64,000 nucleotides of DNA from Urophycis tenuis (GCA_036785325.1 JAXIVH010000129.1:289852-353851), one strand, 5' to 3'. Counted from the stretch's first letter, positions 1 to 11,839 are shown. A program made the numbers and translations. Notes: generated by a model from the sequence alone, not told the origin.

Positions 1-240
1 GCAAGTCTTTCTCTCTATGGCACTGCGTTCAATGTACGTGACGCGCGGATGCATGGGGTCATTCGCATTAAATCATTAAATCTTCTCATTATAAAATCCT
101 GTTTTCCATGGAAATGGTTGAATCATAAATACTGGGCTTTTATTTTTTTTTGTTTTCCTGATGTTGTATTGGTCAAACGATAGAGATCTATATCGGTACA
201 TTATTCATGTATGTCCAAGCTTAAGATAAGGTAAGATAAA

Positions 241-600
241 ACTGTATGAATCCCCCTAAGGGAAATAGCAGCCAGGGTACATATAAATATAAATACAATA
301 CCAAAGATATGAATAAAAATAAAATACCCCCCTCCCCCCCAAAAAAAATAAAAAATAAAATAAAATAAAAAAATAAAAATACATACATAAAAAAAATAAA
401 TAAATAAATAAATACATACAAAAAAACATATATCCCAATCTTTGAAATTGTTGGAGTGGAATCATACATACTGAGAACACCATGTATATCATGTGCATGT
501 ACTTTATTGGGGTACGTATTGTCACCTGTCTGTTTCAATGTACCAAAGCGGTGTACAATGTTGGTACACATACAAACCGCACCCAAGAATGCAATTTCCC
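241..600 (-). repeat. AT-rich LINE/SINE-type 3' tail debris, reversed
   Basis: The minus strand carries a TTTCCCTTAGGGGGATT tail motif followed by A/T-rich ATAAATA runs. Equivalent stretches occur at 30820-31150 and 50185-50530. Just downstream, 575-620, a plus-strand tail (AATTTCCCCTCAGG...TCTGTC) abuts the LINE reverse transcriptase fragment. Small ORFs here are low-complexity and not credible genes. Confidence 0.6.
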
Positions 601-607
601 CTCAGGA

Positions 608-1863
608 ATCATTAACCTCTTTCTGTCTTTCAACACCTCACTGGAGACATGTCACGTGCCAGCCTGCTTCAAGACCTCTACCATCATTCCTGTCCCCAAG
701 AAGCCAAGGACCACAGGACTTAACGACTTCAGACCCGTCGCCCTGACCTCTGTGGTTATGAAGTCCTTTGAGCGCCTTGTGCTCTCACACCTGAAAGGCA
801 TCACCGAGACCCCCTCCTGGACCCCCTGCAGTTTGCCTACAGAGCCAACAGGTCTGTAGACGATGCAGTCAACTTGGCCCTCCACTACATCCTCACGCAC
901 CTGGACTCCGCAGGAACCTACGCCAGGATCCTGTTTGTGGATTTCAGTTCTGCTTTCAACACCATCATCCCGGCTCTGCTTCAGGAGAAGCTCTCCCAGC
1001 TTAGTGTGCCTGACTCCACCTGCAGGTGGATTACAGACTTCCTGTCTGACAGGAAGCAGCATGTGAAGCTGGGAAAACGCATCTCCGACTCACAGACCAT
1101 CAGCACCGGTTCCCCCCAGGGCTGTGTTCTTTCTCCTCTGCTCTTCTCCCTGTACACAAACAGCTGCACCTCCAGTCACCAGTCCGTCAAGCTTCTGAAG
1201 TTTGCGGATGACACCACCCTCATCGGACTCATTTCTGATGGTGATGAGTCTGTCTACAGGTGGGAGGTAGACCATCTGGTGACATGGTGCAGCCGGAACA
1301 ACCTAGAGCTCAACGCTCTAAAGACAGTGGAGATGGTTGTGGACTTCAGGAAGTACTCAGCCTCACCTGCCCCCATCACCCTCTGCGACTACACAATTGA
1401 CACTGTGGAGTCTTTCCGCTTCCTGGGAACTGTCATCTCCCAGGATCTCAAGAGGGAGCTGAACATCAGCTCCCTCATCTAGAAAGCCCAGCAGAGGATG
1501 TACTTCCTGAGGCAGCTGAAGAAATTCAACCTGCCCAGGACAATGATGGTGCACTTCTACTCCTCCATCATTGAGTCCATCCTCACCTCCTCCATCACCA
1601 TCTGGTTCGCTGCTGCCTCCGCCAAGGACAAGGGCAGACTGCAGCGCGTCATTCGGTCTGCAGAGAAGGTGATTGGCTGCAATCTGCCGTCGCTCCAGGA
1701 CCTGTACACCTCCAGGACCCTGAGGCGTGCAGGTAAGATTATGGCCGACCCCTCCCACCCCGGTCACACACTCTTTGCGGCACTCCCCTCTGGCAGGAGG
1801 CTGCGGTCCATCAGGACCAAAACCTCACGGCACAAGAACAGTTTTTTCCCCGTCTGCCACTAG
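608..1863 (+). pseudogene. LINE reverse transcriptase fragment, copy 1 (broken)
   Basis: The translation shows non-LTR reverse transcriptase blocks in order: RPVALTSVVMKSFERL, FAYRANRSVDDA, ARILFVDFSSAFNTI, STGSPQG, KFADDTTLIG (catalytic ADD, codons 1201-1212), then the C-terminal part ending TSRHKNSFFPVCH at 1863. The family is of the L2/Rex1/CR1 group known from fish; the exact clade is not settled here. The frame is broken by two extra bases near 805 relative to copy 2 and by a TAG at 1480-1482 where the other copies read AAG. The 5' endonuclease part is absent, so this is a dead 5'-truncated copy carried inside the duplicated unit. Confidence 0.87.
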
Positions 1864-2215
1864 CCTTGTCAACAAGGCCCAGCTCCCCCCCCTGACACTG
1901 ACTCTCTCCCTCCCCCCACACAGACCTACATGCTACATTAACGTGGCATCTTCAGATCAGCTGCGTTACATTAACGCACAGTGTGTACAGTGTGTACTCA
2001 TTCGGGACCACCATTTTTTCTATGCATGCACTACTGCTCTGTATTCCGTATTCCATATTCATTGTACATATATATATATTTATAGTTATTTTATTTTACT
2101 TATTTATACTTATATATTTTTTTTAATACTGCTTTTCTCTTGCACCAATTGAACCAAGACAAATTCCTTGTAGGTGCAAACCTACTTGGCAATAAATCTG
2201 GTTCAGAAAAGTGCT
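1864..2215 (+). repeat. 3' UTR and tail of the LINE fragment, copy 1
   Basis: This follows the reverse transcriptase stop and ends with a motif around TTGCACCAATTGAACCAAG, CTTGTAGGTGCAAACCTACTT and GGCAATAAATCTGG. The same tail occurs at 33055-33360, 51834-52175 and, detached from any coding part, at 16130-16290. This tail type (GCAATAAA...TCTGATTCTG) differs from the TTTCCC..GGGATCAATAAAGT type elsewhere in the window. Confidence 0.75.
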
Positions 2216-2339
2216 GAATGCGTTCGGATGGGAGCTTCTGAACGTCCCCCAGCCAGTGTGTGCATTTAATGACCGCTAGGCGGCAGCACAGGATCACTTT
2301 AACACACAATGCAGGTTACCTCAGTCACAGCCTCCACCT

Positions 2340-2412
2340 TCACAGACAGACAGACAGACACAGAGACAGAAAGACAGACAGACAGACAGATAGACACAGA
2401 CAGACAGAAATA
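2340..2412 (+). repeat. GACA tetranucleotide microsatellite
   Basis: Impure (CAGA)n/(GACA)n run that directly abuts a reversed LINE/SINE tail (GATCCCTGAGGGAAATT at 2420-2436). Shorter versions lie at 33497-33542 and 52308-52338. Confidence 0.85.
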
Positions 2413-3183
2413 CTCTACTGATCCCTGAGGGAAATTGCAGTTGTTACAAGGGAAAATAAAATAAAAGACAGTGTAGAAGTGATGTAAAGTAGGCTATAGT
2501 AGTGTAGGAATATAAATACATAATATAAACACATGTAACAACATACATAAATGTAGAGTGACATCCTGTAGAGAGCTGCTGTTGGAAGTGCCGGCATTAA
2601 CTTGTGCAATTTCCCTCAGGGATCATGAAAGTATTTCTGTCTGTCTGTGCCCACCCAATTTGAACATTTCGGGCTGCGACACAACACAGCGGTCTACTTG
2701 CCCTGACTGAATGTGTGTGATATCGAAACAATGAGCCCACGTTCACCCAAACACAAATGTTGCGTCCAGAAAGCTTTTCATTGTTACAACCGTTTTTCAA
2801 GTCATGCTAACAAGTGGCTCGGCCATCTTTGTCAGACTTTTCCTCTGGTCTTTATATTCTCCTCCTCATCTCCTCCTCTCTGGTCTTTATGTTCTCCTCC
2901 TCATCTCCTGTCCTCCTCCTCTCTGGTCTTTATGTTCTCCTCATCTCTTGTCCTCCTCTCTTCTGGTCTTCATGTTCTCCTCCTCATCTCTTCTGCTCAC
3001 CACTCGTCTCTGTTGCATTATGGGAAATGGGGAGGCACTATTTGTGAAATTTAAATTTTATTTATTTACACGAAACTATCTAAATAATAATTTAAATTTT
3101 AAATATAACTATGCACTACGTTTGACCAAGAACTGAAATGTATTTGGAATAGCATATTGTTAACACACTAAAATGTTTGTCAA

Positions 3184-3600
3184 ATGATTTTAGTTTCTTT
3201 CTTTTTAACATGGAAGGACCATTGTGAGGGACGCTGCCATGGACGCTGCCAATGTCAGGACTGTCAGGAGTCACTCCCCATCTTCCGGAAGAGACTCAAG
3301 ACCCACTTGTTCAGAGTTCAACCCTGCATGACCCCTCCCCTCATGTTCTTACGTCTTGGCACTTTATAATCACTCTTTGTAACTCGGCAAACACAACATT
3401 TGTTGTATACTAGCAATGGTTCAACTAGCAATTGAAATGCTTGAAACTTGTTCAAGGTGACTTTCTTACTGTATTAGCAGGCAATGAAATGTTTCACCTT
3501 CTTCTGACAAATGTACTCTTTGTAAGTCGCTTTGGATAAAAGCGTCTGTCAGATGCCCAAATTTACCAAACTTATCTAAGGTAACAATTTGCATCTGCTT
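3184..3600 (+). repeat. LINE C-terminal and 3' end remnant, copy 1
   Basis: A short reading frame ending SLPIFRKRLKTHLF (3270-3330) resembles the extreme C-terminus of a CR1/L2-type LINE ORF2, followed by a 3' UTR with TAAGTCGCTTTGGATAAAAG. Copy 2 carries the same at 34290-34640. No longer coding region is preserved. Confidence 0.5.
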
Positions 3601-4547
3601 TGGTTGGGTAAATTCAAACCACTATGAAATACTAAAAGAAATTAGGTAAAGTTTACCTAAGATTTTTCAATACAAATTACTTAAATAATTGAGTAATATT
3701 AATGCAATTGTTGTTAGGCATTATGAATCTGAGTCATATTAGATAATGATTAAGTAACTATGACCTATTCAGGGAAAGTTAGATTTACTTGAAATTATTT
3801 TCAGACACGACAGTATTGATGAAGTCAACTTCTTTAATCAATCCAAATGATCAAACCCATCAAATGGATACAAGGAGAAATTAGGACAAATTCTCAATGA
3901 CCAGCAGTACACAATAAGATAAGATGGGATATTCCTTTATTGATCCCCCTTAGGAGAAATTCACAGTGACCAGCAGTACAGGGGATAGATAGACACTTGA
4001 TTCTCTGTGCTCAATCACCTTCATGTTGTGGTCCATCTGTCCATTTACATGTTGACATTTACATTGGGCATTGACAACACACACACACACATATATATAA
4101 ACTTTTGCCTTCATTTCTGTAAACTTTTTTTAAAGTCGCTAGTAATCCGTATGTTATGACCAGAATGGTCATTCTGGTCCCTCTACCGGTGTGGCAATGA
4201 ATTGCATTTCGAGACGTTAAACCCCACGCAATCCCTCCGCAGAAGTATCACGGGCTCTTGACGGCGTCCGAGCAACGGCGTGGCCATTGCGTGATCACGA
4301 CGCGATCCCTACGCAGAAGCGTAAACCAGCCTTTATCAAGATGTAACATCATGACACAACAACAGCGCTCCAACATGAATGAAATTGAAAGAAACAACAA
4401 AGAGAGATCTGTGCAGTCTCAGATCAAGGCGCAGTGAGCTGGTGAGATAGAACATCACATTTCAAGACATCCCTTGGACATTTTTTTTCTGAAAACAATC
4501 TTAATTTGTTATGCTATTAGTGTATGCCTGGATGTATGTACATTTCA

Positions 4548-4958
4548 GTGTTTCCCACAGGACAGGCATCTATTTGTGGCGGTGTGGTCGGTGTGACAGT
4601 GCGGGGTTGAGCGGAGACAAGCGCGAGACCAAGCAACTTACACGGTGGAACAGAGTTCATTTAAGTGCCGGACGAAACCGGTACAGGCGCACACAACGAG
4701 GTGTGTGCGTCTATCAAATAGCCAAAGTCAAAATACATTCATGTACTCAATACAACAACTCACAATGGGGAGACGGACACACGAGGTTAAGAAGGGAAAC
4801 AAACAAGACACAGGTGAGACACATGTGCCTGCTAATGGCCACCGGGGATTCTGGGGGTTGTAGTGCCGGGACCGGTGATCAGACAGGCGACGCCGATCGA
4901 GGTAGAGGGGGAGGAGTTGGTGTGACAGTCGGGGGGTGGCGGCGGCGGCGATGACCAA
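4548..4958 (+). mobile_element. hAT-like terminal fragment (CAGTGTTTCCCACAG end)
   Basis: The sequence starts with CAGTGTTTCCCACAGGAC, a terminus typical of hAT elements, and interrupts a stretch that is continuous in the second B block. No matching inverted end was found at the right side, which is GGC-rich (4935-4950), so the element is truncated. A second copy of the same terminus lies at 59535. Confidence 0.5.
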
Positions 4959-4968
4959 AAAGAACGCA

Positions 4969-5215
4969 TATTTAGGGACCGAGCCTGTGAAACAGGACGA
5001 GGTCCCTTTTGTTTTTGATGCGTTTATTATTATTATTATTATTTCGGGGAAGTTTGACGTTGATTTGCACTATCTGAACATATATGAAAACTCAATTTTT
5101 TTTTGGCAAACTTTTAGGGCCTGGTGAAAAATTATACATTTTAGGTGTCACGTTCATGTCGCACACTAGGAAAGCCTCTAGGTGGCGCTGTTTATGCGAA
5201 ACCTCTGTAATTTGT
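4969..5215 (+). repeat. Hairpin-ended dispersed repeat, short copy
   Basis: It begins AGGGACCGAGCCTGTGAAAC and can fold as nested stems (GGGACC with GGTCCC, CCTGT with ACAGG). The copy-2 B block has an uninterrupted site at 35490-35510 (CGCATATTTTGTATAG), which marks both ends of the insertion. Longer relatives are at 17349-18015 and 53990-55180. Confidence 0.65.
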
Positions 5216-6015
5216 ATAGAATTACAACACTTTATGTACATATTTATATACAGATTAGATATATTTATACAGAGATATACAGATAGCTTGCAGATAGTCT
5301 GAATTTACTTTTTGTTAGTTTTCACTTGAAACTTAGTAGAAATAGAAATACTTGATTGATCCCAAGCTGGGAAATTACAGCCTAGAAGCAGCATTACAGC
5401 ATGTATATTTGTTATATTCTTTATATGAATGAAGATATAAAATCTATTTATTTCTTTATATATATTTTATATATTCATTTTGTTCCTCTGTAGTTGACAC
5501 ATCAGTGCTTTGTCTGTATCTTTTGACTCATTTGAGCGACCCTATACAAAATGTTAGGCTAGTTGGTTTTTAGTTAGTTGGTAGTTAGTTAGTTGGTTTA
5601 TAAGTTACTCTAGTTTATTGTTATATTGTTTATTGGTTATATTAGGGTATATTTTATTTTGTGTATATTTCTTTTCCTTCTTTGTTTTGATCTGTTGCAC
5701 AATAATTTCCCTCGGGATGAATAAAGTCTCTTGAATCTTGAATAAACTCTCCTCTCCTTATATAGTACTCCAAGGAATGAGACGTTCTCCCATGTTACGC
5801 AAAACCCCTGTTGTATAGAATGTTGACGTTGTTGTAGGCTATTCCCCCCACCCCCCATTTTCACCTTGTGTTACAGTCCGGTTGACTATGAAAAAATATC
5901 CTAGTCGGAAAATTAAGACCTTCTTTAAAAAATTAATTCTTGGGTAACGAAATGTAAGACTATTTAAGGCCTTAATTTAGGAACATGACATTTAAGACAT
6001 TTTTAAGACCATTTG

Positions 6016-6272
6016 GGGTGGGGCGGCAGTAGCTCAGTGGGTAGAGCGGGTCTTCCACTAATCGTAGGGTCGGCGGTTCGATTCCCTCCTCCAACTGTCT
6101 GCATGTCGTAGTGTCATGAGGAAAACACTGAACCCCAACTTGCTCCCCGGGCGCTGAACACGGCAGCCCACTGCTCCTATGTGATATAGGATGGGTCAAA
6201 TGCAGAGAACCAATCCCTCCCCCCCCTTCCCTATTGGAATTTCCCAGCATGGAATTAATAAAGTATTTCTAT
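6016..6272 (+). mobile_element. tRNA-derived SINE
   Basis: The head carries an A box (TAGCTCAGTGGGTAG) and a B box (GGTTCGATTCC) in tRNA spacing. The body contains TGCTCCCCGGGCGCTG and the 3' end is AATTTCCCAGCATGG followed by AATTAATAAAGTATTTC, the LINE-type tail seen throughout the window. It interrupts block B relative to copy 2, where a different 0.5 kb occupies the place. It would be transcribed by RNA polymerase III if active. Confidence 0.75.
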
Positions 6273-6274
6273 TT

Positions 6275-6860
6275 GGCCCCGTTGAGGCGTGTCGTCCACA
6301 AGGGTTCGTCCCCGAAGCGGTGTCAGTACCGGACATCATGTCTGCCGGTTCTGGTTCCTCACACGGTCAATGTGTCTCCACTGAAGCGTCTGCCACTGTG
6401 GAGGGAAAGGGGAGACGTGACCGGACGTTAACAGTTGCCATTCCTTCAGTTCAAAAGGACCTCTCATCTCTTTCCACCCTGGCTCAGTGGAGGAGTACCT
6501 TCAGCAGAAGACTTCCTCTCACTGAGATGCACCACAGAGCGACATAGGAAATCATTCCTGCCCCTGTGGTCATCAAACTTTACAATTTGTCACTGTCGTC
6601 TGCATAATAGGTGATCCATTCTTTTTGCATAACTGTAATTTCATTTTACTACATCATCTCTCTGCACAACTGGTCATACAAAAAATCCGACATGCTTCAT
6701 CCTTGTGTATGCTATTACCTCGTAGTGTATGCCTGGATGTATGTACATTTATGTATATTTTCATTTCTTTATGTATATTTTTTTACATAGGTTTATATTT
6801 TACATAGGTGTACATTATATATTCTAACACTCTACTATACGTAGAGTGTCCTCTTTCTTT
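6275..6860 (+). repeat. LINE C-terminal and 3' UTR remnant
   Basis: A short frame includes STFSRRLPLTEMHHRAT, then a stop in TAGGAAATCATTCCTGCC and a long AT-rich 3' UTR. The copy-2 counterpart is 37130-37740. Shorter parts remain in the other B copies (18060-18230 and 55580-55770). The domain content is too small to name the family. Confidence 0.5.
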
Positions 6861-6871
6861 TCTTTCCTGGA

Positions 6872-7243
6872 AGAATTACTCATTTGATCCCGTGAGGGAA
6901 ATTTGGTCTTCTGCATTAGTCTATGAATGTTCTCATTCATCCAGGTCATGTTTAATCCGGCCAACAGTTAAATCGAACGCAACTGGACTTAGATTTCTTC
7001 TGCATTTAACCCAATCGTGAATTAGTGACACACTCAGAACACAGTGATGGTGAAGCACACAGTGATGGTGAAGCACACACTTAAACCCGATGCAGTGAGC
7101 TGCCTGCAACAGCGGCGCTCGGGGGAGCAGTGAGGGGTTAGGTGCCTTGCTCAAGGGCACTTCAGCCGTTCGCACTGGTCGGAATTCGAACCGGCCACCC
7201 TCCGGTTACAAATCCGAAGCCCTAACCAGTAGGGCGCGGCTGC
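6872..7243 (-). mobile_element. tRNA-derived SINE with LINE-type tail, 6-bp TSD
   Basis: On the minus strand the element reads from a tRNA-like head (GGTTCGAATTCC as B box) through a body with CCTTGAGCAAGGCACC to a tail AAATTTCCCTCACGGGATC. It is flanked by CCTGGA at 6866-6871 and 7244-7249. The uninterrupted site is in copy 2 at about 37735-37755 (TTTCCTGGAGTATTGTG). The insertion therefore happened after the blocks separated, or was lost from the other copies. Confidence 0.85.
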
Positions 7244-7383
7244 CCTGGAGTATTGTGACGAACGCAATTTCCCTCAGGGATCAATAAAGTAAGTATGTCT
7301 GTCTGTCTGAACGGTGCTATGCTTTGTATATCACGCCTTTGTGTATGATTTAGTTTGGACGTGAGACGTTAATTCATGCATTG

Positions 7384-7536
7384 TTAATTGTTGAAGTCCA
7401 GATTCCTACAGTCAGGTTTGTATTCCATGCTCCTGGAGCGTTTCAGGAGTGGTCCGCCGGTCTGCTTGTTCTCCATCCCATCCAGGGGCTCTGGGTCAGT
7501 AGAATGTGGGCGGCAGGTTTCCAATCCCTGGTGAAG
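7384..7536 (-). CDS. 153-nt ORF, possible terminal exon, B copy 1
   Basis: A 50-codon frame reads LHQGLETCRPHSTDPEP... to ...CRNLDFNN and a TAA, preceded on the minus strand by a splice-acceptor-like TTTCAACTCACAG. It lies downstream, in gene direction, of the connexin first exon in every B block. The same 153-nt frame without indels or stops occurs at 18304-18456, 37884-38036 and 55846-55998. Differences between copies are nearly all amino-acid-changing, which argues against purifying selection. I do not recognise the peptide, and coding status is unproven. Confidence 0.3.
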   Translation of the reverse strand, partial: LHQGLETCRPHSTDPEPLDGMENKQTGGPLLKRSRSMEYKPDCRNLDFNN

Positions 7537-7776
7537 CTGTGAGTTGAAACATAGTCAAGAACGTCAGACGCTTGATGCGCCCACACAATGTAACCAGCGT
7601 GGTCAATCAAATGACACGTGATATTTGCTATTATGATATCTGATATTGCTTTGCTTGTGATACAGATGTTGTTATTATTTATTATTACCGTTTATCCAGG
7701 ATAACTGTAAGATTTTTACACATGACATACTGTGTGTGAAGGTCTGAAAAATTAAATTATCTGGGACTCTCTAGAA

Positions 7777-8155
7777 GGGCGGCACGCTGGTGCAGTGGTT
7801 AGCACTGTCGCCTCACAGCAAGAGGGTTCTGGGTTCGAATCCACCTGGGACCCGGGACCTTTCTGTGTGGAGTTTGCATGTTCTCCCCCGTGCTTGCGTG
7901 GGTTCTCTCCGGGTACTCCGGCTTCCTCCCACAGACCAAAAACATGCTGGTTGGGGATTAGGTTAATTGGTGTCTCTAAATTGACCATAGGTGTGAGTGT
8001 GAATGGTTGTTCGTTGCTATATGTTAGCCCTGTGATAGGCTGGCGACCTGTCCAGGGTGTACCCCGCCTCTCGCCCGTTGCAGCTGGGATTGGCTCCAGC
8101 ACCCCCGCGACCCTCGTAGAGGATAAGCGGTTACGATAATGGATGGATGGATGGA
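7777..8155 (+). mobile_element. tRNA-headed SINE with (GGAT)n tail
   Basis: The head has an A box (TGGTGCAGTGG) and a B box (GGTTCGAATCC). The body holds GGCGACCTGTCCAGGGTGTA and CCCGCCTCTCGCCC, ending in repeated GGATGGATGGA. This arrangement is very common in spiny-rayed fish genomes. The 3' part alone recurs in reverse at 13256-13388. Confidence 0.82.
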
Positions 8156-8273
8156 ACAGATTAAGCCATTTTACATTCATTCTTATGGAAAACATAATTT
8201 CAGTTTTCAAACAATTCACAACTCAAACTGCCTTTTGGAACGACTTTGAGTACGGAGCTTTCATTGTACGCTA

Positions 8274-8603
<330 letters not shown>

Positions 8604-8820
8604 TCACAAAGACATGAAGCTGACAAAAACATACAAACTCCACGGGGACATGCACACAAAACATTACTTATTGAAAGCATATGGAAACATACAGTAGATT
8701 TCTCCCAAACAAAACAAACACTATAGAGCAGGGGTTAGTCAACTACAATTTTAAGAGGTTCAGTTAGAGAAAATTTCCTCAAGCGAAGGTCCAGAACATT
8801 ATATATATATATATATAGCC

Positions 8821-9468
8821 TCATAGTTGTATCAACATCTGCATCTGACTGTTAATTAAATTAAACAAAGTACAAAGTACAGCTAAGCCTACACATGATG
8901 CCTTATGGATAGCTTCATCCAGCTGGGTTAGCACATCCTGGGCTAAGATTTCTGCTTTCTTTGTGGTTGATGATGACGACATAGGTATTTGCCTAATTTT
9001 ATCACAGAGCTCTTCTTTTTGTTTTCCCTCAAGTAAGGTCTCTGCTACTGCACTCATGCACTCCTTGACAACCCCTCCATCAGTAAATGGCTTTTTGTGT
9101 TGACCCAAAATCCAAGCAACTCTGAGGGAACATTCATTAGCACGTTGTTGGGCAGTGAATGAATGGGTCAGGATCCTGGTTGATTGCTCATATTGGGATC
9201 TGAGAATGCTTATTTTCTGTGACCTCAGTTCAGACTTGAGTGGAAATGTTTGATGAAAAACTTTGTGTTTTGTCTCATAGTGGCGTTTCACATTGGCACT
9301 TTTAATGAGCGCCACGGTCTCTGAACATATGAGACACACTGGTTTTGTGCTCCCAGTGGGAAGAATGAACATGAATGAATCTGTCCATTCCGGGTTGAAA
9401 GCTCTATTTTCACTATCCACTTTTCTCTTCTTAGAGAGCGCCATTACTTTTCTCTGTCTCCCGCTCAC
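8821..9468 (-). pseudogene. hAT transposase N-terminal fragment with BED-type zinc finger
   Basis: The 215-codon frame starts MSGRQRKVMALSKKRKVD. It has a BED-like finger (CLIC ... KRHYETKH, residues about 41-67), then a helical region similar to GTF2IRD2-like/Charlie-type hAT proteins. The catalytic RNase H-fold and dimerisation parts expected in a roughly 600-residue transposase are missing, because the element ends right after residue 215. Its 5' side carries a 30-bp minisatellite. It is non-functional as a transposase but could supply a DNA-binding domain. Confidence 0.72.
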
Positions 9469-9790
9469 TCGTCCCTCCGTTTCCTATCTCCCGCTCACTC
9501 GTCCCTCCGTTTCCTATCTCCCGCTCACTCGTCTCTCCGTTTCCTCACTCGTCTCTCCGTTTCCTATCTCCCGCTCACTCGTCTCTCCGTTTCCTATCTC
9601 CCGCTCACTCGTCTCTCCGTTTCCTATCTCCCGCTCACTCATCTCTCCGTTTCCTCACTCGTCTCTCCGTTTCCTATCTCTCGCTCACCCGTCTTTCCGT
9701 GTCCTCTCCCTGTCTCCCGCTCACTCGTCTCTCTGTCTTCTCTTCCTTTCTCTGGCTCACTTGTCTCTCCGTGTCATCTCCCTCTTTCGC
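9456..9790 (+). repeat. 30-bp minisatellite inside the hAT element
   Basis: About seven to eight tandem units of CTCACTCGTCTCTCCGTTTC followed by CTATCTCCCG, with two shortened units (near 9545 and 9655) and degenerate units to the right. It lies immediately upstream of the transposase start, in what would be its 5' untranslated region. Confidence 0.88.
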
Positions 9791-10059
9791 TAACTTCCCT
9801 TTCCACCTGTCACTCGCCTCTCATCCCTGTATTCAGATTCACGCTGTTGTTTAAACAGATTTGATTGGCTGAGCAGCATCACGTGGGATGGCTTAACTCG
9901 CATGTAATTGGTCTGTAAGGTCTGCTAAATAAATACCGTAAAGACTAGGAAAGCTGTCCTGGTTAAAATAGAAGTGCCCCGCCAAAATGTGAAATCCCTG
10001 TTATTTATTGATTATAGGGGTGGGTCCGCATCGGTCCGCATACGACCTCTGCTATAGAG

Positions 10060-10658
10060 GATCACATTACATTCAAAATAACTAATTACAGAACAAAGTC
10101 TAATAAAACTATCTACATATTCATTCCAAAACAACAACTATACTAACACCATCCACGGCATCACCATTGCACAACTAACAACCTAATTATACATATCACA
10201 ACATACCTTGCTGACGATTTCTCCATAACGCAACCACTGTAGAGGATCACACTAAATTCACAATAACTAATTACAAAACAAAGCTAATAAAACTACTAAT
10301 ACTAATAAAAATTACTGTGTGCTAGCTAGTAGCCTAGCCATAACACACAACTAAGATGCGCGATTCAGTCGTTTTTTGAAGAGAAAAGCTGCAATTTCAA
10401 GGATTATAAACACGTTAATAACGTTTTTAAGAAACCAAACTGTTTGTAAATTCATCAAATCACTGACCTTACCTCAGTTTGCCTCAGGTTCCAGGGAGCC
10501 AAAGCCGACCAGTGTTGCCAGGTCGGAAATGTACCCATGCTGCTTTGAGCGCCATTTCATTCCCACCAACTATTTAGAATCTTTGGTTATCGCAGACCAA
10601 TCAGAACGGGGCATCGCAGACCAATCAGAACGGGGCATATGGAACCCTTCAAATAGAG
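10060..10658. other. Intergenic stretch with an internal direct duplication
   Basis: GAGGATCAC followed by an A-rich segment (CAAAATAACTAATTACA) at 10057-10120 recurs at 10244-10305. A second small tandem repeat, CAGACCAATCAGAACGGGGC, occurs twice at 10600-10640 and includes CCAAT. No gene seen. Confidence 0.6.
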
Positions 10659-10667
10659 TGGCGGGTC

Positions 10668-10949
10668 GCGTATTTACGAATCCTACTATGGCCACGCCAA
10701 GTCCCGCCCTATGCCTACGCCTGATTGGCTGAGCTCAATGAGTGCCGCGTTGCTAATCTGAGGTAAACTTACTAACCAGAGAATTCACGCTTTCTGAAAA
10801 GAAACTCCATCCGTGTGTGACGAGGGCAGCGGGTCACACGCCCCCTGAGTTACGTAACCCCAACACACAAAGGCACACGCACACACTATACACAGGCACA
10901 CGCACACACTATACACACGCACACGCACGCGCACAAGCACACGCACACG

Positions 10950-11011
<62 letters not shown>

Positions 11012-11839
11012 GAGTAACATTTTCTGGTGAGGTAAAACTACTGTTCTTTTCAGTCATGTTGATTTGTTGATTTGCTTTTTATCATCCTGTTTACGTTGTA
11101 GTGTACAGTATGTTGTGTGTGGCGTCTTAAGCTGCGCTGGAACTTTGAATTTCCCCTTGGGGATCAATAAAGTATCTATCTAAAACCTGAATTATTATTT
11201 TATTTTATATTATTGTGTTAAATGTTTCAAATGTAAAGCACTTTGAGCTGCATTCTGTGTATGATATGATATATCATACAAATAAAGCTTATTAATACTA
11301 ATAATTCAAATGTAGTCAATCAACATTAATGGCACGTATGTGTTAGAGTACTATAGAGAGATACTAGAGTACTCTATAGTACTCTAGTATGTGTCAAAGA
11401 CGTTTTGTTTAATGTATGCATGTATTCAACATAACCTGTACAATAGAGGCTATGTATAGGACAGGAATTTTGTCATCAACATTATGGTGTTTCTGTGAGT
11501 GGTTATTAGCCTACTGATCGTCTGTTCACGCAATGTGGCATAGATTATGATATCACATTGATATGATATATGATAGTAGTGCTAAAAGGGCATTGTAAAC
11601 AGAATACGAAAGGTATATTCCTTGCGTGTCAATAAGGCAATAACAACAACGATGCGGACACGCGGAATAGCAGAGTACAGCGGCGTGTACAGAAATGCGT
11701 ATCATCTGTTTCGCGAACACAAATTTGTTTTGGCGTAACGATGCGGACACGCGGAATATGCTTCCTCATTGAGCTCAACCAATCAGGCGTAGGCATAGGG
11801 CGGGACTTGGCGTGGCCATAGTAGGATTCGTAAATACGC
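10668..11839. mobile_element. Mutator-like non-autonomous element, 75-bp TIRs, 9-bp TSD
   Basis: The ends are inverted repeats of 75 bp (10668-10742 and 11765-11839), nearly perfect, beginning GCGTATTTACGAATCC. Directly outside both ends is TGGCGGGTC (10659-10667 and 11840-11848), a perfect 9-bp target duplication. Long TIRs plus a 9-bp duplication are the signature of Mutator-like elements. The 1172-bp interior has no transposase: it holds CA repeats (10868-11008) and a LINE-type tail (11150-11180). The superfamily call rests only on structure. Confidence 0.75.
10868..11008 (+). repeat. CA-rich microsatellite
   Basis: Interrupted (CA)n with CACACGCACG variants, pure from about 10952. Overlapping ORFs made of His-Thr or Val-Cys repeats are artefacts of this run. 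Confidence 0.92.

Larger units (their letters stand above)
8729..10051 (-). mobile_element. hAT DNA transposon, internally deleted
   Basis: The left end is CAGGGGTTAGTCAAC and the right end is the inverse of CAGAGGTCGTATG, giving short imperfect terminal inverted repeats with hAT-type CAG starts. Flanks are a perfect 8-bp target duplication, CTATAGAG, at 8721-8728 and 10052-10059, the length expected for hAT. At 1323 bp it is too short for a full transposase, and only the N-terminal part is present. Confidence 0.9.

Noticed and set aside
1363..1767. Minus-strand ORF of 134 codons opposite the LINE reverse transcriptase (also at 31926 and 51333)
   Set aside because: It is the antisense of a clear RT frame and has no domain; its conservation follows from the sense strand.
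10785..11057. ORFs of Val-Cys or His-Thr repeats over CA runs (also 56172-56749 and 39387-39713)
   Set aside because: They are translations of (CA)n microsatellites, in several frames at once.
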